A stretch of 64,000 bases of DNA from Paraburkholderia sp. UYCP14C (GCF_004197395.1 NZ_SELS01000003.1:234843-298842), one strand, 5' to 3'. Counted from the stretch's first letter, positions 47,501-56,598 are shown. Numbers and translations: made by a program. Notes: generated by a model not told the origin, from the letters alone.

Positions 47501-49578
47501 CGGTCTATCACGGCATCGTCGGTGGCAAATACCAGCCGTTCGAAGGCATCTGCCTTGCCGACACCTTTCAGCTTTACGAAAAAGAAGACTTGGTTGATGC
47601 GGCTCAGGCAAGCAACAGCGCACGCCGTAAGCGCCAAAAGAAGCTCGATATTCGCGTCATCATCGGAAACCCGCCATATTCGGTGGGACAAGAGACGGCG
47701 AACGATAACAATCAAAATGTCGCTTATCCGCACTTGGATGGGCGCATCCGTGAGACTTATGCCGACCGGTCTGTTGCGGGAAACGTCCGCAACTTGTACG
47801 ACAGCTATATCCGCGCAATCCGATGGGCCAGTGACCGCATTGGCAATAGTGGCGTGATCGGCTTTGTTACCAATGGCGGTTTCTTGGAAGCCAACACATC
47901 TGACGGTCTGCGCAAGTGTCTGGCCGACGAATTTTCCAGCATCTATGTGTTCCACTTGCGCGGCAATCAACGCACGTCCGGCGACCTATCGCGAAGAGAA
48001 GGCGGAAAGATTTTTGGCAGCGGCAGCCGCGCCCCGATTGCCATTTCTTTGCTTGTAAAGAACCCCAACGCTGCGCAGCTCGGCCAGATTCACTTCCACG
48101 ACATCGGCGACTACCTGACGCGCGAAGAAAAACTGGACAAGATCAGCAGCTTTGCAAGCATCGCCGGTATTACGGCAGCGGACGCTTGGCAGTCCATTAC
48201 GCCTGATTTCCACGGCGATTGGCTGAAACAGCGCGATGGCGGCTTTGCCGAGTACATCGTTCTTGGTGACAAGAAGGGCGATAACAAAAAGCTGTTTCGC
48301 AACTTCACTCAGGGCGTCACAACAGCGAGAGATTCTTGGTGCTACAACGCATCAAAAGAGGGCTTGGCGGCTAACGTCAACCGCATGATCGCCTTCTACA
48401 ATCGCGAAGTCGAACGCTTCAACAAAGCCTACGCCGGACTTGACAAGAAGGCGCGAGAAGCCAAAGTGGATGCCTTTATCGATACAGACCGGACGCAAAT
48501 CAGTTGGACGCGGGCATTGAAGCAGGAACTGGCGAAAGATCGACGCTTAGAACTTGCAGCAGATAGCCTGACGTCAAGTCTGTACCGCCCGTTCACGAAG
48601 CAATGGCTGTACTTCAATCGAAATTTGAATGAGTACGTGTACCAAATGCCGCGCATCTTCCCCGATGCAACGGCGCCGAATCGAATGATCATGATCAAGC
48701 AACGATGGGCGGGGGCGGGTCAACTGGCGCTGATGGTGGATCGGGTTGTTGAGTTCCAAACAGACGGTGGCACTCAATGTTTTCCGTTGTATCTGTACGA
48801 CGAGTCGGCGGAAGACGGCGACGCGGCGACGCTGCAAGTCGGACTGTTTGATGCGCCACCGCCAGCGAAAGATGAGCACAAGCGCCGCGATGCAATCTCT
48901 GACGAAGGACTGTCGCACTTCCGGTCAGCGTATCCGGGCGAACAGGTCACCAAGGAAGACATCTTCTACTACGTCTACGGCTTGCTGCATTCGCCGGACT
49001 ATCGTGAACGCTACGCTGACAATCTTTCGAAGGAGTTGCCGCGCATTCCGTGCGTGAAGACTGCTACCGACTTTTGGGCGTTCTCGAAGGCTGGTCGTAA
49101 TCTGGCCGACCTGCACATCAACTACGAGACGGTCGAGATGTACACGTTGCAGGTCGAAGGCGGCGGCCTGTTGTTGACTGATGCCGACTACCGGGTCGAG
49201 AAGATGCGGTACGGCAAGAACGGCAAGGACAAGGACCTGACTACATTGATCTACAACGACAAGATCACGGTAAAGGGTATCCCGCTTGAAGCCTATGAAT
49301 ATGTGGTCAACGGCAAACCGGCACTCGATTGGGTGGTCGAGCGCCAATGCGTCAAGACCGACACAGACAGCGACATCGTCAACGACGCGAACGATTACGC
49401 CATCGAGACAATGAACAATCCCCGCTACCCGTTGGAACTGTTCCAACGGGTCGTGACGGTCAGTCTCGAAACAATGAAGATCGTGAGGTCATTGCCGCGT
49501 CTCGAAGTTCAATCGCCGGGACCGACTGTCGGACGGTTGATTTCGTCTATCGGCACGTCGGATGCAATGACTGTGTGA
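44593..49578 (+). CDS. Type ISP restriction-modification enzyme (single polypeptide, LlaGI-like)
   Basis: 1,661 residues from ATG at 44593, the size of LlaGI/LlaBIII. Domains in order: PD-(D/E)XK nuclease (D66...Q81, K83 in AGIDLVAKTSGT...FHAIQCK); SF2 helicase-translocase (Walker A MACGTGKTF at 193-199, DEAH box at 325-328, MTATPR, SVGRVMRNAPG); coupler; gamma-type N6-adenine methyltransferase (motif I DPFVGTGTF ~919, motif IV NPPY ~1026); C-terminal target recognition domain. It cuts unmodified invading DNA after head-to-head translocation from asymmetric sites and methylates one strand of host sites. All key residues seem intact. No separate antirestriction or control gene is adjacent. Confidence 0.95.
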   Translation: MTALEKLLDTFRHAAVTEREKGTYFEELIVCYLRNEATYRDLYSDVWTYAEWAKLRGLTAQDAGIDLVAKTSGTDEFHAIQCKMYAPDYKVQKADIDSFFTASGKKPFSRRIIVATTDHWSEHAEDALLDQQPPVSKIDLTALEESQIDWSKYQPKAAPVIKAKKQLRPHQTNALNAAVQGLGGADRGKLIMACGTGKTFTSLKIAETLAGADKRVLFLVPSLSLLSQTLTEWTQEAETPLHSFAVCSDSDVGKKRKKEDDEVKTFVHELRYPATTNSSRLAEEMMKRHDASHMSVVFSTYHSIDVISRAQKEFGLPDFDLIVCDEAHRTTGATFGDGDESTFVRVHDADYIRAAKRLYMTATPRIYGDSAKATAERDNVALCSMDDKALYGDELFVISFSEAVKRGLLVDYKVIVLAVEETHVNSRLQALWKDENNQLKVDDAAKIIGCWKALSKQGLTENLVGDGDPMKRAVAFCQVIEVSKGAKTHKVSSKQIAGMFQAVVEAYQESEETEEFEQAAQLHCEAEHVDGGMNASEKEAKLAWLKAETPENTCRILSNVRCLSEGVDVPALDAVLFLTPRNSQVDVVQSVGRVMRNAPGKKRGYVVLPVVIPAGVEPHEALSDNKTYAVVWQVLQALRSHDDRFDAMVNKLDLIGKDTSKMEVIAITDEIQKKQEKSKGPKNKNTGKGGFNIGEAVQKRTTQEQHELQFEIGEIEKAIYAKLVQKVGNRHHWEDWANDIAKIARTHIDRITIVVEDPANVKARAAFEAFAAELRGDLNSSITDGEIIEMLAQHLITKPVFDALFEDYSFAKHNPMSIAMQGVLDVLQEHRLDKEADTLERFYESVKLRAEGIDNAAGKQKIVVELYDKFFRNAFPKMTERLGIVYTPVEVVDFIIHSVGHVLQTEFEQTLGSKGVHIIDPFVGTGTFVTRLLQSGLITPEELPHKYKHEIHANEIVLLAYYIAAINIEAVYHGIVGGKYQPFEGICLADTFQLYEKEDLVDAAQASNSARRKRQKKLDIRVIIGNPPYSVGQETANDNNQNVAYPHLDGRIRETYADRSVAGNVRNLYDSYIRAIRWASDRIGNSGVIGFVTNGGFLEANTSDGLRKCLADEFSSIYVFHLRGNQRTSGDLSRREGGKIFGSGSRAPIAISLLVKNPNAAQLGQIHFHDIGDYLTREEKLDKISSFASIAGITAADAWQSITPDFHGDWLKQRDGGFAEYIVLGDKKGDNKKLFRNFTQGVTTARDSWCYNASKEGLAANVNRMIAFYNREVERFNKAYAGLDKKAREAKVDAFIDTDRTQISWTRALKQELAKDRRLELAADSLTSSLYRPFTKQWLYFNRNLNEYVYQMPRIFPDATAPNRMIMIKQRWAGAGQLALMVDRVVEFQTDGGTQCFPLYLYDESAEDGDAATLQVGLFDAPPPAKDEHKRRDAISDEGLSHFRSAYPGEQVTKEDIFYYVYGLLHSPDYRERYADNLSKELPRIPCVKTATDFWAFSKAGRNLADLHINYETVEMYTLQVEGGGLLLTDADYRVEKMRYGKNGKDKDLTTLIYNDKITVKGIPLEAYEYVVNGKPALDWVVERQCVKTDTDSDIVNDANDYAIETMNNPRYPLELFQRVVTVSLETMKIVRSLPRLEVQSPGPTVGRLISSIGTSDAMTV

Positions 49579-49608
49579 TCGCTGATCTTGAGGAAAGGGC
49601 GGCCAGAT

Positions 49609-50274
49609 TCACTTAATGCATCCCTTCAATATCTCTATCGAACATGGCGGGTCGGTCCGGTGGATCATCGAATGGCAGTTAGGGCAAATGGGGCGAAGGT
49701 CTTTGATCGGATCGAGGACGTAGGATTCACCGATGCTGGCTAGTGGAACGAGATGGTGGACGTGGACGAAGTGTTTTCCGCGTTCCCCGTACCTTTCCTC
49801 GAAGTCAAAATCGCAAACGCAGCATCGATAACCATAGTGATCGATGCAGGCTTGCCTACCCGCCACGCTGCGCTCGTAGGCATTAACCGTCACCTTGCGT
49901 GCTGCGCCTTCTGACAGGGTCCCGGATACCTCATCGGGGTAAGCCACGTGGCGCAAATGCCCCGTAGATAACGGTCCCGCCTTTGCGACACCGATCTCCG
50001 AGAGACGCCAGAAGCCACGCGACGCTGGAACCAGATAGCCGCGCTCGTTTAGTTTCCGTCTAGCCCATTGAACCATATTGTTCCAGAAAGGCTCGATTCT
50101 CCCATCGGTAAGTACGGTATCTCTGGATTGAGTCCGCTCGCTTTCGGTAAGTCCGAAGTGGTCCGCGAGTGGTTCGTAAGCATCCGACGCGCGGATTTCA
50201 TGGTGACTACCGCCATGCTCATATATTAGTTTTAGAAGCGGAAGTTCGAGTTCGTCGTAGCTCGGATAGGGCAT
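49609..50274 (-). CDS. Mrr_N-type winged helix plus HNH endonuclease
   Basis: 221 residues. The N-terminus PSYDELELPLLKLIYEHGGSHH resembles the Mrr N-terminal winged-helix domain that recognises DNA or modified bases. The C-terminal HNH nuclease has a zinc-type frame: YRCCVCDFDF, HVHHLVPLASIG and PICPNCHSMIH. Such fusions are often modification-dependent (Type IV-like) nucleases. It is convergent with the Type ISP gene (31 bp between stops), consistent with a defence pair, though independent function is possible. Confidence 0.88.
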   Translation of the reverse strand: MPYPSYDELELPLLKLIYEHGGSHHEIRASDAYEPLADHFGLTESERTQSRDTVLTDGRIEPFWNNMVQWARRKLNERGYLVPASRGFWRLSEIGVAKAGPLSTGHLRHVAYPDEVSGTLSEGAARKVTVNAYERSVAGRQACIDHYGYRCCVCDFDFEERYGERGKHFVHVHHLVPLASIGESYVLDPIKDLRPICPNCHSMIHRTDPPCSIEILKGCIK

Positions 50275-50365
50275 GTCAGTCGGCCAAAGGTAGTTCCAGC
50301 GATTCTATCCGTGTATCAGTGCAACACCACCGGTTACCGACCGCTCGCAGCACCACGTACCACCG

Positions 50366-51116
50366 AATTCACTGTCGCTGTGGAAGATAGTGGCGTCCGT
50401 CTACCGTATCGACAGTGTGGGAATTCCGACACTATAGTGTCAAGCGAATGGTCGAGAGGTACTGGCCGTCGCGCTGAGACCTCTCTGTCCCAGTGCCGCC
50501 TGTGTCCTACGGTGTTTTGTCAGGGTTCACACTGTCGAGATTGGTTGCGCGAGTGACGGTCGAGACGGTCAGACTGTCGCACTCATCGTCTCCACACTGT
50601 TCCGCACCGGTGCTAGGTCGGTGGTCGTTCACGGCTACTGTGCAGACACTATAGCCGCCATCGCGCCCCGAGATTGGCACCGTGGACCACCAGTGCGCCG
50701 TGCCAATGATGCCGCTTCGCTGTTACCAGTGGCTGCGATACTGCCCTAGATGGCGGCGGTGACACTGTCAGCATAGTCCGCACGCATTTGTGCGGGCGAC
50801 ATTGTGCAGTTCCCGACTTCGATAGTGTGCGAACGGCTACCGCGTGGGCTATGGTTCGTACACTTTGCGCGAACACTGTAGCGGTCATTGCGGCGAATCA
50901 CGTCGGCACTGAGGTTGCCATTGTCGAGTGACAACCATGTTGCCTACACTGGTACCGCTGGCCTTGACGGTACTGGACATGCCGACGCGGAGACATTCAC
51001 ACTGTCCGACCACTGTCATCGCGAAAGGCGGTAACACGGCTACTGCGGCTACTGCAATAGGCCGGTATGGTGTTACTCGGTGGGACGGTGTTGCCGGACA
51101 CTGTGCAGACAGTGTC
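50366..51116. repeat. Array of ACACTGT-type motifs in non-coding DNA (iteron-like)
   Basis: By eye I find ~12 copies of ACTGT/ACAGT here, most in the form (G)ACACTGT(C): 50370, 50411 (inverted), 50529, 50594, 50761, 50873, 50999, 51010, 51097 and 51109 (inverted). There are also variants GACACTAT at 50428 and 50645. Two perfect palindromes stand out: GACACTATAGTGTC (50428-50441) and GACACTGT-GCAG-ACAGTGTC (51097-51116). The stretch 50275-51320 has no convincing gene and lies upstream of a primase-helicase-like gene. It may be a replication origin or a cluster of regulator sites. Confidence 0.65.
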
Positions 51117-51320
51117 CTCACGTACCAATTGCGCGTACATTGTCCCCGCTTGCCTCTTTCACTGGTAGTGCCAGCACTGGACCGGGCATCGGGGGATGGA
51201 TCGAGCCAAAGCGACAGGAGATAAATTCGGCGACGTGGCGTCCGACGTGGCTCGTGAAAATGTCAAGCTGATCCGCTGAATCGTAATCGGGCTGTTGGCG
51301 CGGACACACATAAATCGCGA

Positions 51321-51363
51321 GATGTCAAGAATTATTGACATCGGGGGCCGATTGTGAGATAAT
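51321..51363 (+). promoter_or_regulatory. Sigma-70 promoter with an overlapping inverted-repeat operator
   Basis: TTGACA (51335-51340) and GATAAT (51358-51363) are separated by 17 bp, a near-consensus promoter. The -35 box lies inside the perfect 8-bp repeat GATGTCAA-GAATTA-TTGACATC (51321-51342), which suggests repression by occlusion. It reads toward the primase-helicase gene with a leader of ~300 nt. Confidence 0.75.
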
Positions 51364-51681
51364 GCGTTTTCTCGTCGCGTTGGCAGCAACTATCTAGCAA
51401 TGCCGTCGCAACGAGTATCAATGAAGGGTATTCGGCGCTATGCCGATCATCCGCCTAAGCGGTGACAGTTCTCGTTGCCGCGTCTATATGATTGTCTAGT
51501 TGCTTGTTTGATCGCACGGTGATGTCGTCTATCGGAGACTCATCGCGGTTGCAAGCGAACCTGATCCCAAGATCGTTGTACCAATTGCTGCGTTATCGGC
51601 ATGAATCCATCTGCCGTGTCCGCTCGCCGTTGCAGTACCGGTCGCATGGCCGCGCACGACTTGCGCGGGACAATCCATTTC

Positions 51682-54537
51682 ATGTATCAACAACAATCTA
51701 CCCATTCGGAACCGGCGTGCGTCGAGTTCCAACAAAGCAATATCCTCTCGGCGCTTACCGACCAAGCATCAGTCGTAACGGTGTCCCAAGACTGGATCAT
51801 AGAAAGCGTTTCGGACACCGCAGCCCAGCAACGGCCTGATCTCTGCCAGCCATTTGCCGTCACGGTCCTGTTGTCGCCAGTGCCTGTTACCAAATCGTTT
51901 TCGTTGTCTCCCAAAGGCGAACTGCACAAACAGACGCATGGCGCCGTCTCATCCGGCGATCTTCGCGGAATCGACCTTCATTCCATCGAGCAGTTTGCTG
52001 GTTTGCTTCAACGTCTGACGCCAATGCAATGCTGTATTTATGGCGTCGCGCCTCTCCCCGAGATGAGGTTGATGACCCAATCAGCATGGGAAAGCGCGGG
52101 CCGTCCCGAAGACGCGATACCGCGCACCGCATCGGCATTCGCGTGGCCCGATGGTCCCGGCGTTCTGATGCTGGACTACGACGCACCGAAGGACGGTGCA
52201 AAGCCCTTGGACCGCAGCGAGCTTTTTGCTGTACTTCATGCCGTCTGCCCGGCGCTGGCAGCGTGCGATTCGATCTGGATGCCAAGCACGTCGTCCGAAA
52301 TATACAACTGCGAATCTGGTGATTGCGTCGTAGGAACTAAAGGACAGCGCATCTACTTCATTGTCGAAGACGCGGCTGATATTACCCGTGCTGGCCAAGA
52401 ACTGCTGGTCCACCTATGGGCCGCTGGTCACGGCCACTTCGACGTGTCATCCAGCGGTGCGCTGCTGGAACGCGGTGTTTTCGATGCGACTGTGTGGCAG
52501 ACGAACCGAATCGATTTCGCCGGTGGCGCGGAATGCAAGCTGCCATTGGAACAACGTCGTGTGCCGTATATCCAGAAAGCGGCTCGACGTATGGTTGATA
52601 GCCGTGCTGCGATTCCAACGGCGACGCCTGAGATCGTGGCCGCTGCCGACAAACACAAGGCTGCTGCGAAGGTCATCGCTGCGCCTATGGCAGCGCAGAA
52701 ACGCGAAGAATGGCGCAAAGCGCGTATCGATCAGTACACGAAGTCGAACCCCACATTGCCTCTCGACACGATCACGCGGATGCTGGATTTTGCTGTCAAT
52801 CCGCAACGCAAACAGCTTATGGCTGATTGGCTTATCACTGTGGTCAATGATGAAGGCGATCCGCAAACACTGACTATCGGCGAAGTGCTGGCCGATCCGC
52901 AGCGATACGACGGAATGCAAACACTTGACCCGCTGGAACCCGATTACGACGGCGGAAGACCGGTTGGTAAGCTTTTCCTGTCGGGTCGCCAGAATCTCAA
53001 CAGCTTTGCGCACGGCGGCGTGAACTTCGTGCTGTGCAACAAGATCGTGAAGATCGAAAAGCGCAAGGGCTACGAACGTGAGATGGCCGACGAAGTCATG
53101 TCGATCATGCGTGACCACCCGGAAATCTACGAATTCGGAACTTCGGTGGTACGCGTTATCGACGGCAAGCCTGTTGCACTCAACGAGAATTCCCTGCGAT
53201 ATTGGCTCGGTGGCACGGTCCAATTCTATCGCTTGGTGTCCTCGAACGGTCATCAAGTCGAGGTTCTGGAAGACCCATCAGACAAGCTGTTCAAGATGAT
53301 CTTGTCGCCGGGCGTTCCTCGTAACTTCAAGCGTCTCAATGCGGTGATTTCCGCACCGACACTTCGCCCGGACGGTACTCCATTGGACGTACCGGGCTTT
53401 GACGCGAGGACCGGGCTGCTGCTTCAAATCGATCAGGAATGGGACATCGCCGTACCGCTGTACCCGACCGAAGAACAGGCCCGCAAGGCGCTGGAAAAGC
53501 TTTGGTATCCATTTGAGCGCTTTCCCTTCGTCGATCAGAATGCGCGTGCGGCGCATCTCGCGGCCCTGCTGACAGCGGCGGTCCGCCCAGCCGTACCTAC
53601 TTCCCCGGCCTTCGGATACGACGCACCTACCCAAGGCAGCGGGAAGACATTGCTTGCAGACTGCGTCGCGCTGCTGACGACGGGGACCAAGCCCGATGTC
53701 TTTCCGCCGCTGAACGACGATACCGAAATGCGAAAGCGCCTGTTTTCGTCGCTGCTTGCCGGTGATGGCGTGATCGTGCTGGACAACATCGTTGGCACGT
53801 TCGACAGCGCATCGTTGGCGGCGATGCTTACGGCACCGCAGTTCAAAGATCGTGTCCTCGCGAAGTCGGAAGTTTCGAGCGTTCCCAACAACGCGATTGT
53901 TCTGCTGACTGGCAACAACATGGTTCTGGCTGGCGACATGCCGCGACGCGTGATCGTCTGTCGCATCGATGCCAAGACCGAAACTCCGTTTGGGCGTGCG
54001 TTCGACGTGGACCCACTTTCATACTGCCGGTCACACCGTCTCGAAATGATGGTGGCTGCACTGACGTTGATTCGCTTCTGCTTGTCGTCGTCTGACTTCA
54101 AACCAGCGCCGGGACGCGTTGCTTCGTTCGAAGATTGGGACAAGTTCGTGCGTCAAACGGTCGTTTTTGTCGGACAGACACTCGCGCCGGACCAGTTCGG
54201 CGACGTGTTGCACCTGCTAGAGCAGAATCAGTCCGAGGACCCTAACCGCGACGGACTGCGCGATCTGCTACGTGCGTTGCAGGCGTCCTTCGGCACACGT
54301 GCATTTACAGCAAGGGAAGTCCTCTCGGCATGCAACCGTGCGTCGGCGTCGCTTGAATCAACCGACACCAAGCTGAACGAAGCCATTCTTGCTGTATCGC
54401 CAAATCCCAAACTTTCGACACCCGGCGTTGGAAGGATGTTTACCTACCGGCGTGATCGTGTCTGCGACGGCCTCTTCTTGCAGATCGCTAGTGACAACAA
54501 AAACGGGCGCACTTGGCGTGTGGCTAGGTCGTCGTAG
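51682..54537 (+). CDS. Primase/helicase-like replication protein (putative AEP primase plus ATPase)
   Basis: About 951 residues from ATG at 51682; an in-frame ATG at 51601 would add 27 residues and neither has a good ribosome site. The N-terminal third contains GVLMLDYDAPKDG (a DxD motif of archaeo-eukaryotic primases, ~165), then GQRIYFIVEDA and TNRIDFAGGAEC, which fit the later primase motifs loosely. The C-terminal third has Walker A TQGSGKTLLADCVALL (~652), Walker B-like DGVIVLDNIVG and sensor-like VLLTGNNMVLAGDMPRRVIVCRID. This layout matches replication proteins of satellites and integrative elements. It follows a motif array and a strong promoter. Confidence 0.72.
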   Translation: MYQQQSTHSEPACVEFQQSNILSALTDQASVVTVSQDWIIESVSDTAAQQRPDLCQPFAVTVLLSPVPVTKSFSLSPKGELHKQTHGAVSSGDLRGIDLHSIEQFAGLLQRLTPMQCCIYGVAPLPEMRLMTQSAWESAGRPEDAIPRTASAFAWPDGPGVLMLDYDAPKDGAKPLDRSELFAVLHAVCPALAACDSIWMPSTSSEIYNCESGDCVVGTKGQRIYFIVEDAADITRAGQELLVHLWAAGHGHFDVSSSGALLERGVFDATVWQTNRIDFAGGAECKLPLEQRRVPYIQKAARRMVDSRAAIPTATPEIVAAADKHKAAAKVIAAPMAAQKREEWRKARIDQYTKSNPTLPLDTITRMLDFAVNPQRKQLMADWLITVVNDEGDPQTLTIGEVLADPQRYDGMQTLDPLEPDYDGGRPVGKLFLSGRQNLNSFAHGGVNFVLCNKIVKIEKRKGYEREMADEVMSIMRDHPEIYEFGTSVVRVIDGKPVALNENSLRYWLGGTVQFYRLVSSNGHQVEVLEDPSDKLFKMILSPGVPRNFKRLNAVISAPTLRPDGTPLDVPGFDARTGLLLQIDQEWDIAVPLYPTEEQARKALEKLWYPFERFPFVDQNARAAHLAALLTAAVRPAVPTSPAFGYDAPTQGSGKTLLADCVALLTTGTKPDVFPPLNDDTEMRKRLFSSLLAGDGVIVLDNIVGTFDSASLAAMLTAPQFKDRVLAKSEVSSVPNNAIVLLTGNNMVLAGDMPRRVIVCRIDAKTETPFGRAFDVDPLSYCRSHRLEMMVAALTLIRFCLSSSDFKPAPGRVASFEDWDKFVRQTVVFVGQTLAPDQFGDVLHLLEQNQSEDPNRDGLRDLLRALQASFGTRAFTAREVLSACNRASASLESTDTKLNEAILAVSPNPKLSTPGVGRMFTYRRDRVCDGLFLQIASDNKNGRTWRVARSS

Positions 54538-54766
54538 AGGGAGATGAAGGAGATAAAGGAGGTAAAAGTAGGTCCTTCTGAAAATTTATTCTGTTATCTT
54601 TGATAGCAGAAGCGATTTAGCCGGAACTAACTCCGTTATCTCCTTTATCGCCAACTTCAACGACGCCCTGGAACAAGAGAATCCGACCGTCCCCGTCGAT
54701 TGAGAGGTGGTCGCGTGATCCATATTTAATCGCAGATACAAAGCCAAACATAATCCAGAAACTGCT

Positions 54767-54958
54767 ATGAAGACAATATCCATGAAGCGACAAATTTCGC
54801 AATATAAAAAATTCCTTTCCGCAACCACATCAATGTCCGAAGCCTTGTTCGGAGAAGCCGAAGGCGATACAGTTTTGACTAACGCCGAAACCCAACCGCG
54901 CCGTGTTCCTGTCGAAACGGATGGTGCGTCGCGTCTGAACGTTTTATCTGAGTCGTGA
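54767..54958 (+). CDS. Possible small protein, hypothetical
   Basis: A 63-residue frame, MKTISMKRQISQYKKFLSA..., basic then acidic, in an AT-richer patch. No ribosome site or family is recognisable. Listed only because it is the most protein-like frame of the gap. Confidence 0.25.
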   Translation: MKTISMKRQISQYKKFLSATTSMSEALFGEAEGDTVLTNAETQPRRVPVETDGASRLNVLSES

Positions 54959-55297
54959 CGCCAGACGAAAGACATCGACCTCGGCACTATGGCTTGCGTG
55001 ACTTTCCGACCTTCACCTGAAAATGGGAACATAGGTCGGAGAGCGCGATTTTCGGCCTTAACCGAACCGGATCATGCGAACTACTCAATCAGGGATGAGC
55101 ACGGGTACCGAGCCAGACTGGCTAGATGCGTCTTCGGGGGCTTGCCGCAGTTGGAAAGACGCCCACCGGTCGGACAGCGCGGTCAGATCGGCGCCAGACG
55201 CGCCGTTCAGGAAAAGGGGCGTCCCGTCAGACGCCTCGTCGCCCGCTACACGCGCGTCGGGATGCAACTTGACGGTAGTGCACGCCTAGTGATGAAC

Positions 55298-55317
55298 GAA
55301 CGACGACCACGTCGTTC
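55298..55317 (+). terminator. Terminator-like hairpin
   Basis: Stem GAACGACG / CGTCGTTC with loop ACCA, followed by TTTG. It lies 9 nt after the stop of a short frame ending at 55289, the only hint that something is transcribed there. Confidence 0.4.
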
Positions 55318-55530
55318 TTTGAGACTTGCTGGTCCGTGGTGGCTCTCGGCGTCTACAATGCATCACCTTCGAAATAGTCGGATTCGACCTTCGTCGCGTG
55401 AATGGTACGGACGGTCGGAACGCCGACGTTGTGATCCACCATCAGCTTGACCAATTCATCGCCATCCACAAGGATGACCTCTTAAACGATAACAGCGGGC
55501 GTCGGAACAACCAGCGCACTAGTGGAATAA

Positions 55531-56598
55531 ATGGCAACTAAACAACTATCTGCTAAGACAACGGATTTCGAGAATCTGGTTAGAAACGGGATGGATTTTT
55601 TGGAAAAAGCCATTGCGCAGCTTGACGGCGAACCGAAGCACTCGGTCATTAATTTCTACACTGCCGTTGAAATATTTTTGAAAGCTCCACTGGTTCTCGA
55701 TCACTGGACTCTAGTAGTCGCAGACCGCGCCTTCAATCGGCAGAAGTATGAAGACGGTGATTTCGTGTCCGTAGCTTTCGAGGAAGCGTGCAAACGGCTG
55801 GATGAAGCACTGAAAAAACCTTTGAAGGCAAGTGCGAAGATCGCTTTCGATAGAGTGCGAAAGCACCGCAATCGAATGGTGCATTTCTATCACAGCGGAA
55901 CGACTGCGGAAGAAAGAGAGGCCATCATGCTGGAACAGGCCCAAGCGTGGTTTGAATTGAACCGCTTTGTGACTCGGGACTGGAAGACAGAATTCTCTCC
56001 TTACTTGCGCGAATTTCAATGGATGGAACGCAGCCTGTCGGCCCGTAACCACTACGCGAGAGTAAAATTCGAAAGCCTCAAGGATGACATCGGCGCTGCG
56101 AGGCGTGCTGGTAAGCTCTTCCTGACATGCCCCACGTGCGCGATGGATTCCTGTGAGGTCCAAGTCCAGTATCCGTCTATCCCGGAGTTAACGAAGCACA
56201 AGTGCCGGGTTTGTTTTCACGAAACAACCAAATTGCAGATCGACTGTCCGTCGTGCGGAGATGTGGACCAATACTTGGAGCCCGCAACAGCGTTCGAATG
56301 TCAGAAGTGTTCGCATCGTGTGCCGGAAGACGAAATATATGATCTGATTGACCAATCCAATTATGGTCCGGATGAGTATATGGACGCTGACACGCCCGCG
56401 AACTGCGATGAATGTCAGGGTTATCACACTGTCTGCGAATACCGCAAGGGCTATCTATGTACCAACTGTCTGGCATTCCACAAACAGACGTACCGATGCG
56501 GGTGGTGCAATGACCCTTGTACGGACCCGCGCGAAGACAGCTATACATTCGGATGTGAGCACTGTGAGGGACATGCGGGATGGCATGCCGATGACTAG
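55531..56598 (+). CDS. HEPN-domain protein with multiple zinc ribbons
   Basis: 355 residues. The first ~170 are helical and carry AVEIFLKAPLVLDHW and then RVRKHRNRMVHFYH, in which R113-N114-x3-H118 matches the HEPN RNase motif RNxxxH. The last ~165 residues hold at least eight CxxC or CxxxC pairs (CPTC, CRVC, CPSC, CQKC, CDEC, CTNC, CGWC, CEHC), so several zinc ribbons that could bind RNA or DNA. HEPN proteins are often toxins or abortive-infection effectors. No antitoxin-like gene is adjacent. I do not recognise the full architecture. Confidence 0.8.
   Translation: MATKQLSAKTTDFENLVRNGMDFLEKAIAQLDGEPKHSVINFYTAVEIFLKAPLVLDHWTLVVADRAFNRQKYEDGDFVSVAFEEACKRLDEALKKPLKASAKIAFDRVRKHRNRMVHFYHSGTTAEEREAIMLEQAQAWFELNRFVTRDWKTEFSPYLREFQWMERSLSARNHYARVKFESLKDDIGAARRAGKLFLTCPTCAMDSCEVQVQYPSIPELTKHKCRVCFHETTKLQIDCPSCGDVDQYLEPATAFECQKCSHRVPEDEIYDLIDQSNYGPDEYMDADTPANCDECQGYHTVCEYRKGYLCTNCLAFHKQTYRCGWCNDPCTDPREDSYTFGCEHCEGHAGWHADD

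Larger units (their letters stand above)
54538..55530. other. Poorly coding stretch between the primase-helicase and HEPN genes
   Basis: About 1 kb without a confident gene. It starts with purine-rich GGAGATGAAGGAGATAAAGG-type repeats at 54540-54565, whose GATAAAGGAG (54552) is mirrored by CTCCTTTATC (54640). Short open frames exist (54767-54958; overlapping frames at 54989-55450) but none has a clear family or ribosome site. Confidence 0.5.

Noticed and set aside
50366-51116. CRISPR array
   Set aside because: The repeated ACACTGT motifs are short, irregularly spaced and occur in both orientations; no 25-40 bp repeats or cas genes are present anywhere in the window.
50928-51224. 98-codon frame in the motif array
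   Set aside because: Composition follows the repeated motifs, no family resemblance, no ribosome site.
54989-55450. 153-codon frame and overlapping frames on both strands
   Set aside because: Several frames of similar quality overlap, none with a ribosome site or recognisable domain.
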